A stretch of DNA of 19,563 nt, taken from the NCBI GenBank assembly GCA_026419815.1, contig JAOAKR010000006.1:1-19563 (forward strand), written 5' to 3'. The notes below the pieces were generated by a model that saw only the letters and a list, made by a program, of their open reading frames with translations, did no database searches and was not told the origin of the DNA. How positions within the stretch are numbered: position 1 is the first letter of the stretch; every line of letters starts with the position of its first letter. Position numbers and translations under genes: made by a program. Positions 1 through 8,139 of the stretch are shown here, piece after piece. This DNA is from Microcaldota archaeon (GTDB taxonomy: Archaea > Micrarchaeota > Micrarchaeia > CAILAH01).

Positions 1-525
1 ATGCTGCTCCTGCCGCTTGAAACCGGCGCAATGCCCACAATAATTCTTGTGCTGCTCACATCAACCGTCGTAATGGCAGTATACCTTGAGGCACGTTTTC
101 TGGCCGAGGGCGGGAGGCCAAGGCCGCGCACCGAGGACATTGCAACTGCAACCATATGGGCAATTGGGTATGCGGCAGTTTCATATATGCTTTATGGGAT
201 GGGGTTCCAGATGTTTGCGCTTGTCGCTCTCGTAATAGGCATAGTTTCATCCGTGTTTGCGCTCATAAAGAGGGACCTCACAAAGAGCATGGTCACTTGG
301 GTTGCTCCAAATGGCATAATTGAGGAGGACATACTTGCGATAGATGAGATGGACAGGAAAGTTGTTGAAAAATACGGCTTGGAGCGCCTGCTCACTTCAG
401 AGCAGATAAAGAGGATAAAGAAGGCTGGGCTGAAGAAGGTGCCTGTTTACGGCAAGCTGCCGCCATACATACCATTCATACTTGTGGGTGTGGTTGCAGC
501 CGCTGCGCTCTCGCTTTTGCCTTGA
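1..525 (+). CDS. Archaeal prepilin/preflagellin peptidase-like protein (A24, type II C-terminal region), 5' end outside window
   Basis: This is the C-terminal 174 residues of a polytopic membrane protein. The frame is open from base 1, so the first Met is probably internal and the gene probably begins outside the window. There are hydrophobic segments at about residues 11-30, 49-90 and 155-173. The soluble part between them has acidic then basic stretches (EEDILAIDEMD, then TSEQIKRIKKAGLKKVPVYG) and ends in a PPYIPFILVG segment. In my judgement this order resembles the C-terminal domain of type II archaeal A24 peptidases, the aspartyl proteases that process type IV pilin and archaellin precursors in the membrane. 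The catalytic Asp/GxGD region would lie in the missing upstream part and cannot be checked here. It is convergent with the next gene, only 19 bp away. The family call is moderate and the membrane-protein call is firm. Confidence 0.6.
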   Translation: MLLLPLETGAMPTIILVLLTSTVVMAVYLEARFLAEGGRPRPRTEDIATATIWAIGYAAVSYMLYGMGFQMFALVALVIGIVSSVFALIKRDLTKSMVTWVAPNGIIEEDILAIDEMDRKVVEKYGLERLLTSEQIKRIKKAGLKKVPVYGKLPPYIPFILVGVVAAAALSLLP

Positions 526-544
526 CGGCCCACCTAGCAAAAGA

Positions 545-883
545 TCATTCGTCCTTCTTGAATAAAAATGGGTTCCTGATCGCATTCGCCACGAATATTG
601 TAAGTGTTATGGCCTCATTGCATTTCTCATTCAGGCACATAATCGTGATTTGGCCGTCTTCCTCAATTATCTCACTGTTGTGCGTAACCTTCATCATATT
701 TATGGGGGGCAGGCCTTCCCCCAATTTCATAAGAATATTGAGCTGCCTCCCCATCTCCTCAAATTTGGCATAATCTTCAATCAAATCTTTAAGTTTGTTG
801 GGCTCAACGGCAAATGCGCTGCCGTCCCTCTTCTTCCTCATGCAGGTAAGGTTCCAGCCTATAATCTTCCTGCTTGTATTCAT
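545..883 (-). CDS. Hypothetical small soluble protein, last gene of three-gene cluster
   Basis: This 112-residue protein has no family I recognise. I start it at 883 because its ATG shares the bases ATGA with the TGA stop of the preceding gene, a typical translational coupling arrangement; a start at 904 would also be in frame. There is no signal peptide or long membrane segment. The middle is a charged, helix-prone stretch (about residues 27-60), followed by a beta-rich part containing C-x4-C (CLNEKC) and another Cys near residue 15, so a small metal site is possible but unproven. It follows two membrane-hairpin proteins in the same unit, suggesting a cytosolic partner of those proteins. Confidence 0.72.
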   Translation of the reverse strand: MNTSRKIIGWNLTCMRKKRDGSAFAVEPNKLKDLIEDYAKFEEMGRQLNILMKLGEGLPPINMMKVTHNSEIIEEDGQITIMCLNEKCNEAITLTIFVANAIRNPFLFKKDE

Positions 884-1407
884 TCCATCAGCCTCATCTT
901 GCACAGTGTCTCAAATACCTCATTTCGCGCATCATCAAGGCCTTTCATAAATGGGCTTGCCGCAGTAGTGAACGCCGAAACAACGGAGCCTATGATGAGC
1001 ATCGCGCCCGTAAGCGCCTTCGCCTCTTCAAATGCAGTTATAATGCATACCATCACGTATGCAGGCAGTGCACCTATGAGCACGTTGCCGAGCTGGCCAA
1101 AAAAGCTTTTTGTTATCTGCCAACCCTCCGCAGTGTGCATCCCTTCTATCGCAGCATCCCTAAACTTCTGCCTTGCAAGCATTGGGCGGGACTCAATATC
1201 CTTGAGTATGATGAAATTTTCCTGCGAGAGCTCGCGCATTGCAAGGCGCGCATAATCGCGCTCGCCGCTGCTGTACGCGCACAGGCCTACCAGCCCATCT
1301 GACTCAGCAATCACCTTGCACCTGTGGAACTCATAAATGTTTGCGGTAAACCTTTCGGCAAGCTTTCTCACTGGTTTGTTCCGCGCCACAAAAAAGCTAT
1401 CCCCCAT
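880..1407 (-). CDS. Hypothetical protein with C-terminal two-helix membrane hairpin
   Basis: A 175-residue protein of unknown family. The start at 1407 is preferred over 1422 because the strand reads GAGGTG, a good ribosome-binding site, seven bases before this ATG; the reading frame overlaps the end of the preceding gene by 11 bp. The first ~100 residues look soluble and charged. Two hydrophobic helices follow (about 108-128 and 134-155), separated by a short acidic/basic turn (FEEAKAL), then a soluble tail ending in ARNEVFETL. The neighbouring 167-residue protein has the same layout: soluble N-terminus, membrane hairpin, and a short tail with the similar pattern EARGIMDEVF. The two could be diverged paralogues. 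Function unknown. Confidence 0.75.
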   Translation of the reverse strand: MGDSFFVARNKPVRKLAERFTANIYEFHRCKVIAESDGLVGLCAYSSGERDYARLAMRELSQENFIILKDIESRPMLARQKFRDAAIEGMHTAEGWQITKSFFGQLGNVLIGALPAYVMVCIITAFEEAKALTGAMLIIGSVVSAFTTAASPFMKGLDDARNEVFETLCKMRLME

Positions 1408-1900
1408 TTTTGAACACCTCATCCATTATGCCGCGCGCTTCCACACCCACGCTGTAATATGGGTCGTTGCACAGCGCCCTATACCCAAATGCTGCAACCA
1501 CAGCAAATGTGAGCGCACCAAGCTCAAGCGCATTGTTGAACCTCTCAACCCAGCTTACAGCGAGCCAAAACGGTGCAGCCGCGGTTGCAAGCGGCCAGGT
1601 GTTGGCAAGATATAGCCTTGCCTTATGTATCAGGTCAATGCTTGCGAGCGCCCAGTATGAGCGCTTCTTGAACTCATCCCTTTCCTCGGGTGCAAGCGAG
1701 CGCACAAACGCCTTGAACCTTTCCACTTCAGCGGGCATTCTTTCCACGTGGCCGCGCGCAAACATAACCTGCACCTGCATTGTGGGGTCGCCATCCTCAC
1801 CGGCAACTTCAGCGAACCTCTTAAGCGCGCTGAAATTGTGGATCCTGCGCGACATTGAAACAGCACTCCTGCTCAGCTGGTGCCGCGATAGCTCTTGCAT
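1397..1900 (-). CDS. Hypothetical protein with C-terminal membrane hairpin, first gene of three-gene cluster
   Basis: A 167-residue protein of unknown family. The start at 1900 is supported by a TATA box TTTATATA (1930-1923) centred 26-27 bp upstream, the spacing expected for a leaderless transcript beginning at the ATG. The N-terminal ~95 residues are soluble, basic and helical (AEVERFKAFVRSLAPEERDEFKK). Two hydrophobic segments, about 100-118 and 126-145, are followed by a short soluble tail. Its 3' end overlaps the next gene. The whole cluster (three genes, 545-1900) appears to be one polycistronic unit lying directly behind topo VI-A but with its own promoter. Confidence 0.75.
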   Translation of the reverse strand: MQELSRHQLSRSAVSMSRRIHNFSALKRFAEVAGEDGDPTMQVQVMFARGHVERMPAEVERFKAFVRSLAPEERDEFKKRSYWALASIDLIHKARLYLANTWPLATAAAPFWLAVSWVERFNNALELGALTFAVVAAFGYRALCNDPYYSVGVEARGIMDEVFKNGG

Positions 1901-1920
1901 GCGCTTATTTGCTAAAAATT

Positions 1921-1930
1921 GGTATATAAA
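1921..1930 (-). promoter_or_regulatory. TATA box of the three-gene cluster
   Basis: The minus strand reads TTTATATACC. The centre of TTTATATA lies 26.5 bp from the A of the ATG at 1900, so transcription should start at or next to the start codon. It sits in the 42-bp gap behind the topo VI-A stop codon. Confidence 0.7.
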
Positions 1931-1942
1931 GTTTATGCATAG

Positions 1943-3070
1943 CTACGGCAGGACCTTCCCGCCCTCAATCTTTTCCTTTACATAATCGCCAACAAACGTG
2001 AGCTTCTGGCCCTGCAACGCATCCTGCTCAATCTTCTTCTTGGTCTTGAGCACGGTGTTGAGCTCCTCAACCCACTCCTTGTGCCGTGATATCCAAGGGT
2101 ATGAAAGCATCTCTTCGGCGCGCTTTATGTCCACATCTTTTGCGTTTATGGTGAGCTTCTTGAGGAAATCGTAATTCTGGATGTCGCCCATCGTCACGCC
2201 TATGAACCGCGCTTCTGGCGTTGCAAGGCTTTTTGAGAGATACGCAAGGTTCATTGAGCCGGTCTTTATTGCCCAGTAGATATACCATCCCCAAGCATCA
2301 CAGTCAGTGAAAACATATATTGGCAGTTTCATATCCGCAAGCTTGCGGATGAGCCTGCGAGTGCCCCTTGATGCCTGCCCTTTGGGGGTTATGAGTATGC
2401 AGTTGTTCTTCTTCCAGAACTTGTCCTCGTTGAGCCTCTGCCACAGCGCATCCTTCTCCACCACGAGCACATAATCAGCATTAACCTCAAGGAACTCCAT
2501 ATCATTGTCAACATCGCTTGGTATCATCCAGCCGGACCTGCCCTGCTTGGACGCATCTATTATGTTCTCCTCGCCGCCAAACTTGTCCCTGATTATGAAA
2601 TTGCCGGCCACAACGCCCTTGCGGTCGGTGGAGAGGTTGAAATCCTCGCGCTTGAGGTCCAGTGCCGCCTCAAGGTCCTCAATGAGCGGATTGGACTCCG
2701 CCTGCTCGCTGAACAGCTCCTCATCAACATCCTCGCCTATCGTGAACTTCAATTGGTAATAAAGGCCCCTGATTGATGTGTGCAGCCCTTGCTCAAGGAA
2801 CGACTTCAGCTTTGATGCGATTGCCACGGTCTGCATAAACTTCTTTGCCTGGGATACGTGGACAAACGTCCTCTTCTCCTTTGAGTCGCCCAGGTAGAGC
2901 ACGCCTGAATCCGGATCAACCTTTACGTTTGAGCGTGAGCGCACGGGCGTCATAAATGACGGGGACTCGTTCGCATTTATCTCCTGCACCATCTCCCTGC
3001 CCAGCGCGACAAGCCTCTCGTGCGCGAGCTGGGTTGCCTTGCTTTCCGAAGCTTTTGGTTGTTTTGCCAT
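1943..3070 (-). CDS. top6A: DNA topoisomerase VI subunit A
   Basis: This is the DNA-cleaving subunit of the archaeal type IIB topoisomerase (A2B2), which relaxes and decatenates duplex DNA during replication and transcription; it is related to eukaryotic Spo11. The 375-residue length is close to the usual ~370-390. The winged-helix/CAP part holds the active-site tyrosine motif SIRGLYYQLKF (Y104/Y105). The Toprim fold is visible as VVEKDALW (Glu205) and the metal-binding DCDAWGWYIY (Asp256, Asp258). A strong ribosome-binding site (GAGGTG) stands six bases before the ATG and begins inside the stop codon of topo VI-B, nine bp upstream, so the two subunits are made from one message. No key residue is missing. 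Confidence 0.97.
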   Translation of the reverse strand: MAKQPKASESKATQLAHERLVALGREMVQEINANESPSFMTPVRSRSNVKVDPDSGVLYLGDSKEKRTFVHVSQAKKFMQTVAIASKLKSFLEQGLHTSIRGLYYQLKFTIGEDVDEELFSEQAESNPLIEDLEAALDLKREDFNLSTDRKGVVAGNFIIRDKFGGEENIIDASKQGRSGWMIPSDVDNDMEFLEVNADYVLVVEKDALWQRLNEDKFWKKNNCILITPKGQASRGTRRLIRKLADMKLPIYVFTDCDAWGWYIYWAIKTGSMNLAYLSKSLATPEARFIGVTMGDIQNYDFLKKLTINAKDVDIKRAEEMLSYPWISRHKEWVEELNTVLKTKKKIEQDALQGQKLTFVGDYVKEKIEGGKVLP

Positions 3071-3079
3071 AGCACCACC

Positions 3080-4780
3080 TCACTGGTCCTCCTCGTCAAA
3101 TTCTATCTTGCCTTCCTCCCCGGAAGCGCCACCCTCCTCCTCCATAAGAACGCGGGTCTTCTTGTCCTTCTTAGTCTCCTCGCTCTCAATGTCCTCCGCC
3201 TTGAACTTCTCAAACACCAGGAAAGCGAGCTTCTTCTCAAGCTCCTCCTTGTTGCCGGTGTTTGCAAGCAGGGGCAGGTTCTCCGCCAGAAGCTGTATGT
3301 ACCTCATAATCGCCTTCCTCTTTGTTGCCTTGACCTCCTCGCGCACCTTGCCGGAGAGGTACTTCTGCAGGTCCCGCGCAACATCCATCACGGCAAACTT
3401 TATCTCGTCAAGCACCTCTTCCTCCGGAGATATTGACTGCTTGCCCGCCCCCGTATACGGGACGAACGCCGACACAAAATTGACATAAATCGTGATGGGC
3501 GATGCGTCAAACTCCTTTATCTCGTAGCGCTTCCAGTCAACATCGCGCACAGCCTTTGAAATTGCACAGCCGCTTGAGTCAAACAGCAGCGGGGAGCGGT
3601 TCGCAAACCGCATTATCTCTGCCGTGCGGCCGTTCTCAGTCTTCCTGCCGGCGTTGCCGCCGTATGCAATCGCAGCCTCAACTATGAACGGCACACCGCC
3701 GCGATATATCTTTGCTGGCCGGGAGCGCACCGACAGGAACTCCGGGTGGAGCAGGCTACGTAGCGCAATCTCAATCTGCTCGGCGCCCACCGGCCTAAGC
3801 GCCTCTGCGGATGGCGCAACCCATTTCACGCGCTTGAACGCATTGCACAGCTTCCTCGCGTCGGCCCAAGAGACTTCCTTGGGCGACTGCTCAAAGTTGA
3901 AGTCGGGCACCACACCTTTGAGCTCTTCAACCTTTGAGGGGGTGACCCGCGCAAGCTCGGTTGTCAGGAATGAGCTCACCTTGCGTGCTGGCGAGGCGCG
4001 CATCATCTCGTAAAGAGCGTGAGGCTCAATGCCAAGTGGGTGGGGCTGCACCTCAACCGGCCTCTGCGGCAGCACATCTGACACACGAGGGAACCGGATT
4101 TTCCTGCCCTCGGGGTCTGTGAATACTATCTCCATATGCGGGTTGGCGAGGGCTGTGCGCTTGAGGTATTCCAGCGGGCCGTACTCGCTCTTGTCATACT
4201 TAACATCTGCGAACTCAGCAGTTATCTCCGTGCCCCTGAACTCGCCCTCATACTCTGTGAAATCCGTGACATTGGGCTCGTTGGTCTTTACATTAACAGA
4301 GATGTTGCATTCGTATATTGTGCCGTCGCCCGTGGAGGCACGCACGTGCACGGGCTTGCCGCTTGTGAGCTGCGCGAACATCGTGCACCCAGTTGCACCT
4401 ATGCCCTGTTGCCCCCTCTGCTGCATATACCTGTGGAACTTTGTGCCGGAAAGCATCTGCCCCAGTGCACGCCCAACGTGGCTCTTTGGGATGCCAGGGC
4501 CGTTGTCAGTCACCTTCACAAGGACGTGCTCATCTGGCAGGTTGGTGATTTTCACTGTTATTTCTGGGAGTATGCCCGCCTCCTCGCACGCATCAAGCCC
4601 GTTGGTCACATACTCGTGCACGACTGTCGTGAGTGAGCGCACCTTGCCCGTGAACCCGAGCATCTGCTTGTTCTTCGTGAAAAACTCAGCGACCGAGTGC
4701 TCCTTGTACTCGTGGAATATCTCGTCGGCCTCCTTTATGGCCAACTTAAGCTCCTCTCCATTCCCATTTTCATCCGCCAT
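3080..4780 (-). CDS. top6B: DNA topoisomerase VI subunit B (GHKL ATPase)
   Basis: This is the ATPase subunit that clamps DNA and drives strand passage with subunit A. At 566 residues it is slightly long for the family. The GHKL ATP site is clear: HEYVTNGLDA (Glu56, Asn60, Asp63), DNGPGIP at 92-98, and the glycine-rich lid GQQGIGATG at 123-131. An H2TH-like part and the transducer domain (around YRGGVPFIVEAAIAYGG) follow. The C-terminus carries an unusually acidic tail (GEEGKIEFDEEDQ). AGGTG lies five bases before the ATG. The upstream KH gene ends 66 bp away with no good TATA box between, so co-transcription of KH protein, subunit B and subunit A is likely. Confidence 0.97.
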   Translation of the reverse strand: MADENGNGEELKLAIKEADEIFHEYKEHSVAEFFTKNKQMLGFTGKVRSLTTVVHEYVTNGLDACEEAGILPEITVKITNLPDEHVLVKVTDNGPGIPKSHVGRALGQMLSGTKFHRYMQQRGQQGIGATGCTMFAQLTSGKPVHVRASTGDGTIYECNISVNVKTNEPNVTDFTEYEGEFRGTEITAEFADVKYDKSEYGPLEYLKRTALANPHMEIVFTDPEGRKIRFPRVSDVLPQRPVEVQPHPLGIEPHALYEMMRASPARKVSSFLTTELARVTPSKVEELKGVVPDFNFEQSPKEVSWADARKLCNAFKRVKWVAPSAEALRPVGAEQIEIALRSLLHPEFLSVRSRPAKIYRGGVPFIVEAAIAYGGNAGRKTENGRTAEIMRFANRSPLLFDSSGCAISKAVRDVDWKRYEIKEFDASPITIYVNFVSAFVPYTGAGKQSISPEEEVLDEIKFAVMDVARDLQKYLSGKVREEVKATKRKAIMRYIQLLAENLPLLANTGNKEELEKKLAFLVFEKFKAEDIESEETKKDKKTRVLMEEEGGASGEEGKIEFDEEDQ

Positions 4781-4846
4781 ACAAACACCTTAAGCACTTG
4801 CACAGGAGCCAGCTGCCCAAAAGGCAACTGCGGCTTCCAATGCGCA

Positions 4847-5386
4847 TTACTCTCTCCACAGCCGCATCTTGGCCTCCTTCACCCTGCGCCTGCCCGCCTC
4901 AAGCAGCCGGTATACCTTCTTGTGTGGCACGCCGGCGATAAGCTGGCTTAGCGCCTCAGACGCGAGCTCAACACCCTCTACGGGGCCTATGAGCATAATC
5001 TTGTCGCCAGTTATGGTTATGCTGCACTCTGTTATCTGCTCCATAACCTTCTTCGTGGAGCCGCCCGCACCTATCACCCGCGCCAATATCCTGTCCAGGC
5101 CCTCTTTTGTGCGCAAATGCTCGCTTAAATCTATTATTTTGAGCACAAAATCCTCAGAAAACAGCAAAAGCACCGTTTCCTGCTGGAACTTTGCGTCCGC
5201 CGGCCCAAGCAGGAGCGCTTGCAACACATCCTTTGCCTTCAGCTCCACGTACGGATCCTCGGCCTCAAACTCAACGACTTGCGCCTCAGGGTTGGGGATT
5301 ACACGCACCCCCTTTTCCCGCAGCTGGAGCAGGGCCTTCCCCCCAAGCTTGCGGATGCTTGGACGGTCCGCACTGAGTATTTGCAT
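4847..5386 (-). CDS. KH-domain RNA-binding protein, archaeal Pno1/Dim2-like
   Basis: A 179-residue protein with two KH-type modules. The first (about 10-60) is degenerate. The second (about 100-150) carries VIGAGGSTKKVME, a GxxG loop with Ala where Lys is usual. The C-terminal signature PHKKVYRLLEAGRRRVKEAK matches the archaeal relatives of Pno1/Dim2, which in eukaryotes bind the 3' region of pre-small-subunit rRNA during maturation; the archaeal role is inferred from this. The length is typical. A TATA element TTATAAAC (5415-5408) is centred 25.5 bp before the ATG, predicting a leaderless mRNA. It heads the topo VI-B/VI-A unit, a neighbourhood I recall from other archaea. Confidence 0.88.
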   Translation of the reverse strand: MQILSADRPSIRKLGGKALLQLREKGVRVIPNPEAQVVEFEAEDPYVELKAKDVLQALLLGPADAKFQQETVLLLFSEDFVLKIIDLSEHLRTKEGLDRILARVIGAGGSTKKVMEQITECSITITGDKIMLIGPVEGVELASEALSQLIAGVPHKKVYRLLEAGRRRVKEAKMRLWRE

Positions 5387-5407
5387 CTTAAAATTGAGGG
5401 GCTTAAT

Positions 5408-5415
5408 GTTTATAA
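5408..5415 (-). promoter_or_regulatory. TATA box of the KH/topo VI unit
   Basis: The minus strand reads TTATAAAC, centred 25.5 bp from the ATG at 5386. A second AT-rich element, CTATATAATT (5430-5421), lies just upstream and could act instead, giving a leader of about 14 nt. Confidence 0.65.
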
Positions 5416-5443
5416 TTATTAATTATATAGAAACTCCGGCGTG

Positions 5444-5449
5444 AAAAAA
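5444..5449 (-). terminator. T-run terminator after aCPSF1 gene
   Basis: Six T residues on the minus strand (within CCCTTTTTTCAC) lie 18-23 bp past the aCPSF1 stop and just before the promoter of the KH gene. Archaeal RNA polymerase terminates at such U-tracts, a process in which aCPSF1 itself takes part. Confidence 0.55.
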
Positions 5450-5466
5450 GGGAATGTTTAAATACA

Positions 5467-7371
5467 CTATGCTACACGGAAAGCATCCATATTCATAGGC
5501 GCGCGCGCCTCCGTGTGGAAGATGTAGCTTATGGTCTTGGCCATCTCCTCGCACTTGCCCGGCTCGCCGTGCATCGTGTATATGTTCCTGAAATTCTGGC
5601 CCATATCGCGAACAAACGCAATGAGCTGCCTGCGGTCGCTGTGGCCCGAGAAGCCTTCTATGGTCTTGCTCTGCAGGGCAACCTGTATGTTGCGTATCCT
5701 GCCCTGGTCATCGGTCACCTGCAGCTCCTTCTCGCCGTTCTGTATCTTGCGGCCTATTGATGTTGGCGACTGGTAGCCCACAAAGAACAGCGAGTTCTTC
5801 TGGTCCTCCGCCATAAGCTTCAGGTATTCGTTTGAGGGGCCGCCAGTAAGCATGCCCGACGGCGCAAGTATGATGCAGGGCTCGCCCTCAACAATGTCCT
5901 TGCGGTCATTCTTCACTGGCTCAAATATTGGGGACTCAAACGGCGACTCATCAGAGAGTATGCGGCGCTGGACACTTGAGCGCAGGTATTCCGGGTATGC
6001 GGTATGGAACGCCGTGGTCTCAAGTATCATCCCATCCAGATATACCTTGTACGGGAAATCCGCCTCCTTGCCGCGCACAAACTTCTCAAGCGTGAGCATC
6101 ACTTCCTGCGACCTGCCCACGGAAAACACCGGGATGAGCACCTTGCCCCCGTTCTTAAGCGTGGCCATCGCCGAGTCAAACAGGTTTTGGTCGCGCTCGT
6201 ACGAGCGGGGCATCACGTCATTCTTGCCCCCATACGTGCTCTCAATGAACAGCGTCTCAACACGGGGGAATCGCGTGTCTGCGGGCTCAAACAGCGTTGA
6301 TGGTGTGTAGCGTATGTCACCTGAGAACACAATATTGTGCCTGCCATCACCTATGTGCAGGTGTACTGTTGAGCTGCCGAGTATGTGCCCCGCGTTCCTG
6401 AACGTGAGCTTTATGTTTGGCGTGACATCAGTGACCTCCTCGTAGTTTCGTGTTATTGTGTGTGCAACCGTCTTGCGCACATCTGAATCGGAATATGGGG
6501 GCTCCTTGCCCGTCATGTTCATGACTTTTATTATGTCAAACTGCAGAAGCGTCATAAGGTCACGCGTGGGCGGCGTGCAGAACACCGGGCCGTCATACCC
6601 GAGCCGGAACAGGTAGGGCAGGAACCCGCTGTGGTCGGTATGGGCGTGGCTTATTATTACCGCGTCTATGTCCTGTATGGCGAGGCCCGCACTGTCAAGG
6701 TACGGGTAGGCGCGGCTGGGGTCTGTGGTGTCGTTGTTCATACCCACGTCAATTATCACACGCTCCTTGTTCGTCTGCACCAGGAGGCACGACCTGCCAA
6801 TCTCCTTGAATGCGCCGAGCGCAACCGCTTTCACCCACTCAACACCGCTCTCCTCGCGCACCACGTTGACCTTCTTGCCGAATGAGCTGAGGAACTTCTT
6901 GCGCTCGCCAGCGGACACTGCCTCAGAGCCGCGTATGCCCCTGATGATGTTTGAGGGGATTGTTGGTGAGCGCTGGACGCGGACCGCCCAGTGCGTCTTA
7001 ACCATTATCTCCTTTAGGTTTGCGCCACCCTTGCCTATAACCAGGCCTGGCTTGAGCGCGTTAATCACAACCTCGCCGAACTCCGGGATGAACGTTATGT
7101 CGTTCTCGCCAACACCTGCCTCGGGCGGCACAAGCGAGCGTATAAGCGCAGTGGTCTCCTCCTCGCTCTTGCGGACCTCAGGGTCGCAGCGGATAAGTAT
7201 CTTCTTGCGCAGGCCACGCGAGAGGTTCTTTATGTTTTCCTCGCTCTCGTAAAACGGCTCCGGGTTGGTGAGGTAGACGGCAACGTCAGGCCCCTCAAGC
7301 TCAAGCTTTGTGAACCCGCACGCGGGCGGGATTATCTCCTCTGCCTTCTTCTTCAATTCGTTCTTGTCCAT
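5467..7371 (-). CDS. aCPSF1: archaeal KH / metallo-beta-lactamase / beta-CASP ribonuclease
   Basis: A 634-residue zinc-dependent nuclease related to eukaryotic CPSF73, which cleaves RNA 3' ends and promotes transcription termination in archaea. The domain order is as in the family. An N-terminal KH region (about 1-70) is followed by a second KH with the GxxG loop VIGKGG at 111-116. The catalytic core opens at GAFKEIGRSCLLVQT and has the metal-binding HAHTDH (242-247), GHILGSS and SGD segments. The beta-CASP cap ends with the FSGHSDRRQL and MHGEPGKCE motifs. An AAGGTG site (7385-7380) precedes the ATG by eight bases and a TATA box TTTTATAC lies upstream, so the gene probably has a very short leader. 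Length and motifs look intact. Confidence 0.95.
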   Translation of the reverse strand: MDKNELKKKAEEIIPPACGFTKLELEGPDVAVYLTNPEPFYESEENIKNLSRGLRKKILIRCDPEVRKSEEETTALIRSLVPPEAGVGENDITFIPEFGEVVINALKPGLVIGKGGANLKEIMVKTHWAVRVQRSPTIPSNIIRGIRGSEAVSAGERKKFLSSFGKKVNVVREESGVEWVKAVALGAFKEIGRSCLLVQTNKERVIIDVGMNNDTTDPSRAYPYLDSAGLAIQDIDAVIISHAHTDHSGFLPYLFRLGYDGPVFCTPPTRDLMTLLQFDIIKVMNMTGKEPPYSDSDVRKTVAHTITRNYEEVTDVTPNIKLTFRNAGHILGSSTVHLHIGDGRHNIVFSGDIRYTPSTLFEPADTRFPRVETLFIESTYGGKNDVMPRSYERDQNLFDSAMATLKNGGKVLIPVFSVGRSQEVMLTLEKFVRGKEADFPYKVYLDGMILETTAFHTAYPEYLRSSVQRRILSDESPFESPIFEPVKNDRKDIVEGEPCIILAPSGMLTGGPSNEYLKLMAEDQKNSLFFVGYQSPTSIGRKIQNGEKELQVTDDQGRIRNIQVALQSKTIEGFSGHSDRRQLIAFVRDMGQNFRNIYTMHGEPGKCEEMAKTISYIFHTEARAPMNMDAFRVA

Positions 7372-7402
7372 CTAAAATGCACCTTTTATGCGGCATTGCT
7401 GC

Positions 7403-7410
7403 GTATAAAA
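7403..7410 (-). promoter_or_regulatory. TATA box of the aCPSF1 gene
   Basis: The minus strand reads TTTTATAC. Its centre is about 36 bp from the ATG, leaving room for a roughly 10-nt leader that includes part of the AAGGTG ribosome-binding site. It overlaps the gap behind the proteasome gene stop. Confidence 0.55.
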
Positions 7411-7421
7411 TGAATGGGAAA

Positions 7422-8048
7422 TTACTGGCTCAGAATCGCTTCTATCTCTTCCTTGGAATACGCCTTGTAGCCCTTCGCCGTGATGGATACCAGGCTTATC
7501 CCGTCGCCGGTTGCAGCGTCGCGCTTCATCGCTATATTGATCGCTTTAACAGCAATTGGCAGGAGCTCCTCAACCTTCATCCCTTCCTTATAGTGGCTCT
7601 CAAGCACACCATACGCCACGGGTGAGCCGCTGCCGGTTGATGTGTATTTCTCCGAGGTTACGCCACCTATAGGGTCCAAGTTGTATATTGCCGGCCCTTT
7701 CTCATCATACCCAGCAACGAGCATCTGCACGAGGAATGGAAACCACTTCTGCTGGAACAGGATGTTTGAAAGCAGTGTTGATGCGGCACGCACCGTCATC
7801 GGCGTGTTATTCTGCAGGCGGTAAAGCTTGAGCTCGGCCTGCATCCACCTCACAAGCGCCTGCGCATCACCCACACTGCCAGCAATAGTGACCCCCATAT
7901 TATCGTCAATCTTGTGTATCTTGTCGGTCTCCTTGTTGGCAATGAAATAGCCCATGCTCGCGCGCATATCGGCTGCCAGCACCACGCCGTCACGGCCCAC
8001 CAACCCTACGGTTGTAGTCCCTTTCTTTGGGTCAAAATTCTGCTCCAT
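7422..8048 (-). CDS. psmB: Proteasome subunit beta (autocatalytic N-terminal threonine)
   Basis: This is the catalytic beta subunit of the archaeal 20S proteasome, which degrades proteins inside the barrel capped by alpha rings. The processing site KKG|TTTVG is present. Counting the exposed Thr as 1, Asp17 (in AADMRAS) and Lys33 (in NKETDKIHKI) are in place. The later GDGIS and SGSPVAYGVLE segments are typical. I place the start at 8048, giving a 10-residue propeptide, because GGTG lies six bases before this ATG. Starts at 8069 or 8063 (up to 215 residues) are also in frame but have no ribosome-binding site, and archaeal beta propeptides are usually short. The alpha subunit is not in this window. 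Confidence 0.95.
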   Translation of the reverse strand: MEQNFDPKKGTTTVGLVGRDGVVLAADMRASMGYFIANKETDKIHKIDDNMGVTIAGSVGDAQALVRWMQAELKLYRLQNNTPMTVRAASTLLSNILFQQKWFPFLVQMLVAGYDEKGPAIYNLDPIGGVTSEKYTSTGSGSPVAYGVLESHYKEGMKVEELLPIAVKAINIAMKRDAATGDGISLVSITAKGYKAYSKEEIEAILSQ

Positions 8049-8115
8049 CAAAAGCACCGCCATAAGCATTTGACTGCTTACAGAGAAATTAGCAGGTAAA
8101 GATAGAAAATAAAAC

Positions 8116-8123
8116 TATTTAAA
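8116..8123 (-). promoter_or_regulatory. Probable TATA box of the proteasome beta gene
   Basis: The minus strand reads TTTAAATA. Transcription would start near 8094, giving a leader of about 45 nt to the ATG at 8048, consistent with use of a GGTG ribosome-binding site rather than leaderless translation. A second AT-rich stretch (TTTTATTTTC, 8114-8105) could contribute. Confidence 0.5.
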
Positions 8124-8139
8124 GCTATGCAGCCGCTGG

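Noticed and set aside
650..1255. 201-codon plus-strand frame
   Set aside because: It lies antisense to the overlapping three-gene cluster, has no promoter or ribosome-binding site, and its translation has no protein-like pattern.
4029..4793. 254-codon plus-strand frame
   Set aside because: Antisense to the ATPase domain of topo VI-B, whose motifs are intact.
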